DNA of 8,275 nt from an uncultured Bacteroidota bacterium (GTDB taxonomy: Bacteria > Bacteroidota > Bacteroidia > NS11-12g > UBA955). The stretch is from assembly GCA_903953615.1 (NCBI GenBank), contig CAJBKH010000022.1, forward strand, positions 1 through 8,275, given 5' to 3'. The stretch's first letter is position 1. Every line of letters starts with the position of its first letter. The translations under genes were made by a program, and so were the position numbers. Shown piece after piece: positions 5,657 to 8,275 of the stretch. The notes beneath the pieces were generated by a model, which was given only the letters and a program-made list of their open reading frames with translations, was not told the DNA's origin and ran no database searches.

Positions 5657-6517
5657 ATGATACAAAAAATAAACAAATTAACACTTGCCATTGCCTTAGT
5701 TGCTATGAGCATTTTCTCTGCTGGTGCACAAACTTTAAAGACACCTTCTCCTAGTCCACTACAAACCTTAAAACAAGCTTTTGCTTTATCAGACATTACC
5801 ATCGAGTATTCTCGTCCGAGTGCTAAAGGTCGCGTTGTATTTGGCGATGTAGTGCCTTTTGGTAAAATATGGAGAACTGGTGCGAACGGTGCTACCAAAA
5901 TTACTTTTGGTGAAGATGTAAAAGTAGAAGGTACTAAAGTTGCTGCAGGTACTTATGCTGTATACAGCATTCCTAACAAAGACAATTGGGAAATCATGTT
6001 GTACAAAGATTTAAAATTAGGTGGCAATGTAGCCGACTACAAAAAAGAAAACGAAGTATTGCGCATGGTTATTAAAACCAGTGCAGTAACAGAGAAAGTA
6101 GAGACTTTTACAATCAATGTTGCAAACATAACCCCTACTACTTCTAGCATAGAATTTACTTGGGAAAAAACCCGTGTGAACATGAACATCGTTGCTGATA
6201 TTGATTCAACCATCATGAAAAATATTGATGCTACAGTAAACACCGACAACCGTCCGTATTACGCTGCTGCTAACTATTACTACGAGAATGGTAAAGATTT
6301 GAAAGTAGCATTAGAGTGGGTGAACAAAGCGGTAACGCAAAATCCAAAAGCATATTGGGTAATGGCATTGAAAGGTAAAATCGAATTGAAGTTAGCCGAC
6401 AAAGCTGCTGCTACAGCCACTGCTGAAAAAGTAATTGCGATGGCAAAAGAAGGCAATGATGATAGTTATGTAAAGATTGGCGAGAAGCTTTTAGCAGATG
6501 CCAAAGCTTTGAAATAA
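5657..6517 (+). CDS. Secreted or periplasmic DUF2911 protein with TPR-like C-terminus
   Basis: This is a 286-residue exported protein. A signal peptide is clear: basic MIQKINK, hydrophobic LTLAIALVAMSIF, and the cleavage motif SAGA-Q after residue 24. There is no lipobox cysteine, so it should be soluble in the periplasm or outside. Residues about 28-172 match the DUF2911 domain, with its signature block YSRPSAKGRVVFG (51-63), VPFGKIWRTGANGAT (66-80), V-GTKVAAGTYAVYSIP (91-106) and W-IMLYKD (111-118). The family is beta-rich, common in Bacteroidota, and of unknown biochemical function. Residues about 199-286 are helical and TPR-like (YYAAANYYYENGKDLKVALEWVNKAV; NPKAYWVMALKGKIELKLADKAAA), suggesting protein-protein contact. 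No operon partner is visible: repeats lie on both sides, and a strong terminator follows the stop. Confidence 0.9.
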   Translation: MIQKINKLTLAIALVAMSIFSAGAQTLKTPSPSPLQTLKQAFALSDITIEYSRPSAKGRVVFGDVVPFGKIWRTGANGATKITFGEDVKVEGTKVAAGTYAVYSIPNKDNWEIMLYKDLKLGGNVADYKKENEVLRMVIKTSAVTEKVETFTINVANITPTTSSIEFTWEKTRVNMNIVADIDSTIMKNIDATVNTDNRPYYAAANYYYENGKDLKVALEWVNKAVTQNPKAYWVMALKGKIELKLADKAAATATAEKVIAMAKEGNDDSYVKIGEKLLADAKALK

Positions 6518-6537
6518 ATTTCAAATAAAATTATATT

Positions 6538-6575
6538 AAAAAGTCCTGCAGCTAATAGTTGCAGGACTTTTTTTT
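6538..6575 (+). terminator. Intrinsic terminator after the DUF2911 gene
   Basis: AGTCCTGCA (6542-6550) pairs perfectly with TGCAGGACT (6560-6568), and the flanking A and T runs extend the stem. Eight Ts follow (6568-6575). It starts about 20 bases after the stop codon. The five As on the left would give a shorter U-tract on the minus strand, so weak bidirectional action is possible. Confidence 0.9.
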
Positions 6576-6602
6576 GTACTAAAAAAACAAAATGCATCAA
6601 TC

Positions 6603-6954
6603 AACCCGCCAAAGGCGGATTGAACATGAATAGCCACCGATGAAATCAATGGTTATAATCAAACGTGGTATTCCAACCCTGAAGGGGTTGAACACGAATA
6701 GCCACCGATGCAATCAGTGGTAATAATCAAACGTGGCATTACAACCCTGAAGGGGTTGAACATGAATAGCCACCGATGCAATCGGTGGTTAGCAACAAAC
6801 ATGGTTGTAGAACCCTGAAGGGGTTCAATAAGAGAATCACGCACAAACATTGTTTAGGTTTCAATTGCCCAATAACAGCATTCAACCCGCCTGAGGCGGG
6901 TTGGCACGTAATGGCCGCCTTCGGCTATTCAAATTGAACCCCTTCGGGGTTCAA
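6603..6954. repeat. Array of palindromic modules, period about 68-73 bases (BIME-like)
   Basis: Hairpins of the AACCC...GGGTT type start at 6603, 6675, 6743, 6811 and 6884, spaced 72, 68, 68 and 73 bases; a final one is at 6934-6954. In the first three units GAA(C)A(T/C)GAATAGCC follows, then a second hairpin CCACCGAT-N3-ATC(G/A)(G/A)TGG (6634-6652, 6702-6720, 6770-6788), then AATCAAACGTGG-type sequence. The fourth unit keeps only its first hairpin. At the right the module is inverted: hairpin 6910-6929, then GGCTATTC, then TTGAACCCC-TTC-GGGGTTCAA. Whole units repeat, so this is not a CRISPR array. REP/BIME-like elements moved by a trans-acting transposase, or a structured RNA family, are the main candidates. 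Confidence 0.85.
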
Positions 6955-7053
6955 GCAGTATTGTATCTTATTAATTTTGAAATTAAAAATAGTTTAACGA
7001 AATCATTTGGAATCATTTCCCAAGAAGAAAAACTCACTATCAATCTAAAATCT

Positions 7054-7079
7054 AAAAAACATACTACCCAGTATGTTTT
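7054..7079 (-). terminator. Probable terminator for the minus-strand gene at 7130-7702
   Basis: AAAACATACT (7056-7065) and AGTATGTTTT (7070-7079) are perfect 10-base arms around ACCC. Read on the minus strand, the stem is followed by a six-T tract (complement of 7054-7059). It lies about 50 bases past the stop of the minus-strand gene. The stem is AT-rich, so efficiency may be modest. Confidence 0.55.
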
Positions 7080-7129
7080 CAAATTACCACAATATGACCT
7101 TTGTCCAAACCCTAAAACTAATTAATAAA

Positions 7130-7702
7130 TTAATCACAAAACAAGGGTTCTTCTCCAGGCCAAAATAGATATGAGTTTTGAGGGAAATTCGGATTTACAC
7201 AACACTTCATCCTATCGCGGCTAACGCTTTTATAAAACTTCGCTTTGATGGTTCTTACCGCTTCAAACTTTCCATCTCCTATCTCATAGGTATATTTAAT
7301 ATGATAATACTCCATTGGGTTTTGACTAGTATCCATTTCAATGATTTTTGCAAAAATTGTAATATTATCAAAATCAATCTTAATCCTTTGCTCCGACCAA
7401 TCAACTAATGCTTCTTCTGGATTTTTAGGATTGTATGCGATACTATAATAATTCCCTAAATCCATTTCGTTGAAACAATTTTCTTTCAATACATAATTTT
7501 TATTTCCAACTGAGTAATAAAAATGTGCATAGCTACCACTTTTTGAAGAAGAGATTTTTTTTAAACAACCGCAAGTTCTCGGGAAATTAGCCAAATCCAT
7601 TTTGTCTTTATTGGCTATCCATTTGTTAATTTTTATTATGCCATAGATTGGAATAACAATGAGAGTAACACTTAATAGTAAATATTTGACAATGTATTTC
7701 AT
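7130..7702 (-). CDS. Membrane-anchored protein of unknown function with two DUF3592-like halves
   Basis: I do not recognise a named family for the whole protein (190 aa). Residues about 5-23 (VKYLLLSVTLIVIPIYGII) form one hydrophobic segment after a short basic start: an N-terminal signal anchor with no clear cleavage site. The rest is predicted to lie outside the cytoplasmic membrane. It appears internally repeated. The first half has FYYSVGNKNYVLKEN (61-75) then YSIAYNPKNPEEALV (86-100). The second has IKYTYEIGDGKFEAV (135-149) then KCCVNPNFPQNSYLF (166-180). This layout, a Y-G-(K)-(Y/F) strand pair followed by NP..P...L, resembles the DUF3592 fold. Six cysteines (44, 46, 76, 167, 168, 189) could form disulfides in the envelope. 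The start lies 28 bases after the symporter stop on the same strand, so co-transcription is possible. Confidence 0.7.
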   Translation of the reverse strand: MKYIVKYLLLSVTLIVIPIYGIIKINKWIANKDKMDLANFPRTCGCLKKISSSKSGSYAHFYYSVGNKNYVLKENCFNEMDLGNYYSIAYNPKNPEEALVDWSEQRIKIDFDNITIFAKIIEMDTSQNPMEYYHIKYTYEIGDGKFEAVRTIKAKFYKSVSRDRMKCCVNPNFPQNSYLFWPGEEPLFCD

Positions 7703-7730
7703 CTTGCTCTTTCTCTAACTTTTAATTCAA

Positions 7731-8275
7731 TCATTTAACTCTCCCTCTCCAATCAATTACCACTTGTATTAAATAAGCCACCACCATTACCAATAGACAA
7801 CCAATCACATTCAACCACAAGAAAGCAGTGAGCTCTATTTTCCAAGAGATGATAACGAAGATTTCGACTAAGAGGGCCGCTATAAAGACGGCTTGTCCTC
7901 CAACTTTTTTCATATAGAAGGCTACCATGAAGATACCCAAGATGGTGCCGTAGAATAAGGAACCGAGGATGTTAACGGCTTCTATTAAATTGCCCAAGCG
8001 ACTGGCATAAAAGGAAGCTGCTATGCAGAATATTCCCCAGGCTACTGTTACCCAGCGCGAAGCTTGTAGGTATTGATAATCGCTTTGGTTTTTTCGGAAA
8101 ATGCGAATGTAAAAATCGACCTCTGTGGTAGAGGCCAATGAATTCAAACCGCTGGCAGTTGAGCCCATGGCTGCTAAGAAAATGATGGCGATTAATAAAC
8201 CTACAATGCCTACGGGCAATTGCTGTGTAACGAATGTTAAAAAGATAAAATTAGAATCGTTGGTATCGGCCTTGG
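7731..8275 (-). CDS. Sodium:solute symporter (SSS family), C-terminal part, 5'-truncated by the window edge
   Basis: This is an inner-membrane Na+-coupled transporter; its substrate cannot be told from this fragment. About 181 codons are visible and the frame stays open to the right edge. The apparent start at 8217-8219 is an internal TTG (leucine), not a true start: upstream residues DTNDSNFIFLTFVTQQ continue the family pattern. QQLPVGIVGLLIAIIFLAAM, then GSTASGLNSLASTTEVDFY, matches the SSS core helix that carries the Na+-ligating Ser/Thr and the N-S motif before the cytosolic Asp. Four more membrane helices follow: RWVTVAWGIFCIAASFYA, NILGSLFYGTILGIFMVAFY, AVFIAALLVEIFVIISW and FLWLNVIGCLLVMVVAYLI. 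It ends in a short basic tail. Bacteroidota members of this family are usually 500-600 residues, so roughly the last third is present. There is no sign of frameshift. Confidence 0.9.
   Translation of the reverse strand, partial: KADTNDSNFIFLTFVTQQLPVGIVGLLIAIIFLAAMGSTASGLNSLASTTEVDFYIRIFRKNQSDYQYLQASRWVTVAWGIFCIAASFYASRLGNLIEAVNILGSLFYGTILGIFMVAFYMKKVGGQAVFIAALLVEIFVIISWKIELTAFLWLNVIGCLLVMVVAYLIQVVIDWRGRVK

Larger units (their letters stand above)
6576..7129. other. 554-base gene-free region with a hairpin array and a right-hand AT-rich part
   Basis: This region holds the hairpin module array (6603-6954), then about 100 AT-rich bases without recognisable structure, then a terminator-like hairpin (7054-7079). 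Open frames at 6659-6850 (minus) and 6901-7125 (plus) arise from the repeat modules and resemble no protein family I know. The region lies between two terminators facing each other, one from the DUF2911 gene and one from the minus-strand gene at 7130. Confidence 0.7.

Noticed and set aside
5647..5898. Minus-strand open frame opposite the DUF2911 start
   Set aside because: It is antisense to the signal peptide and the conserved DUF2911 signature, with no independent support.
6603..6830. CRISPR array
   Set aside because: The period is regular, but the whole 68-72 base unit repeats, including what would be spacers. There are no unique spacers and no cas genes.
6659..6850. Minus-strand open frame of 63 codons
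   Set aside because: It is a translation of the palindromic modules; its repeated LHRW/IGGYSC-like segments simply mirror the DNA repeats.
6901..7125. Plus-strand open frame of 74 codons
   Set aside because: It begins inside the inverted hairpin module and runs through AT-rich sequence and the terminator-like hairpin; no family resemblance and no promoter or ribosome site.
7178..7408. Plus-strand open frame of 76 codons
   Set aside because: It is antisense to the membrane-anchored protein gene and has no features of its own.

Overview
The window looks like chromosomal DNA of a Bacteroidota member, probably an environmental Chitinophagales-, Flavobacteriales- or Sphingobacteriales-like lineage. 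The evidence is a ParC of the long Bacteroidota type, a secreted DUF2911 protein, TAnnTTTG-like promoter elements, AT-rich leaders with weak ribosome binding sites, and intergenic sequence of the mosaic, palindrome-rich kind familiar from this phylum. I cannot place it to genus. There are no phage, plasmid, conjugation, CRISPR or complete insertion-sequence genes.

Layout from the left. An unrecognised small gene (39-371, possibly continuing beyond the edge) precedes topoisomerase IV subunit A (parC, 454-3105). Convergent with parC, six bases from its stop, is a MerR-family regulator (3112-3477, minus). It is transcribed divergently from a classical short-chain dehydrogenase (3582-4394, plus). 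The roughly 100-base divergent region holds two abutting inverted repeats and a good TAnnTTTG element, so this is a plausible regulator-target pair. The dehydrogenase converges on a SlyD-like FKBP peptidyl-prolyl isomerase (4391-4888, minus), and the two stop codons share one CTAG.

From 4889 to 5656 there is no gene. This stretch is a patchwork of repeats: a 16-base tandem duplication, an 8-base tandem duplication, a direct repeat of about 154 bases present twice (each copy carrying a CCCGATAnCTATCGGG palindrome), and low-complexity CACAGAG / CCAAG sequence. A secreted DUF2911 protein with a TPR-like tail follows (5657-6517, plus) and ends in a strong intrinsic terminator.

From 6576 to 7129 there is again no gene. 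It contains an array of hairpin modules with a period of about 70 bases, three clear direct copies, one degenerate copy and one inverted copy at the right. Wherever an arm deviates from perfect pairing, the change leaves a G.U pair on one and the same element strand and a C.A mismatch on the other. This is the most interesting signal in the window. To the right, on the minus strand, lie a membrane-anchored unrecognised protein with two DUF3592-like halves (7130-7702) and the C-terminal third of a sodium:solute symporter running off the right edge (7731-8275).

The genes are mostly housekeeping or conserved accessory functions without an obvious shared pathway. The only functional pairing I would argue for is the MerR regulator with the dehydrogenase. 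I do not see a new defence or metabolic system; the novelty is in the non-coding architecture.
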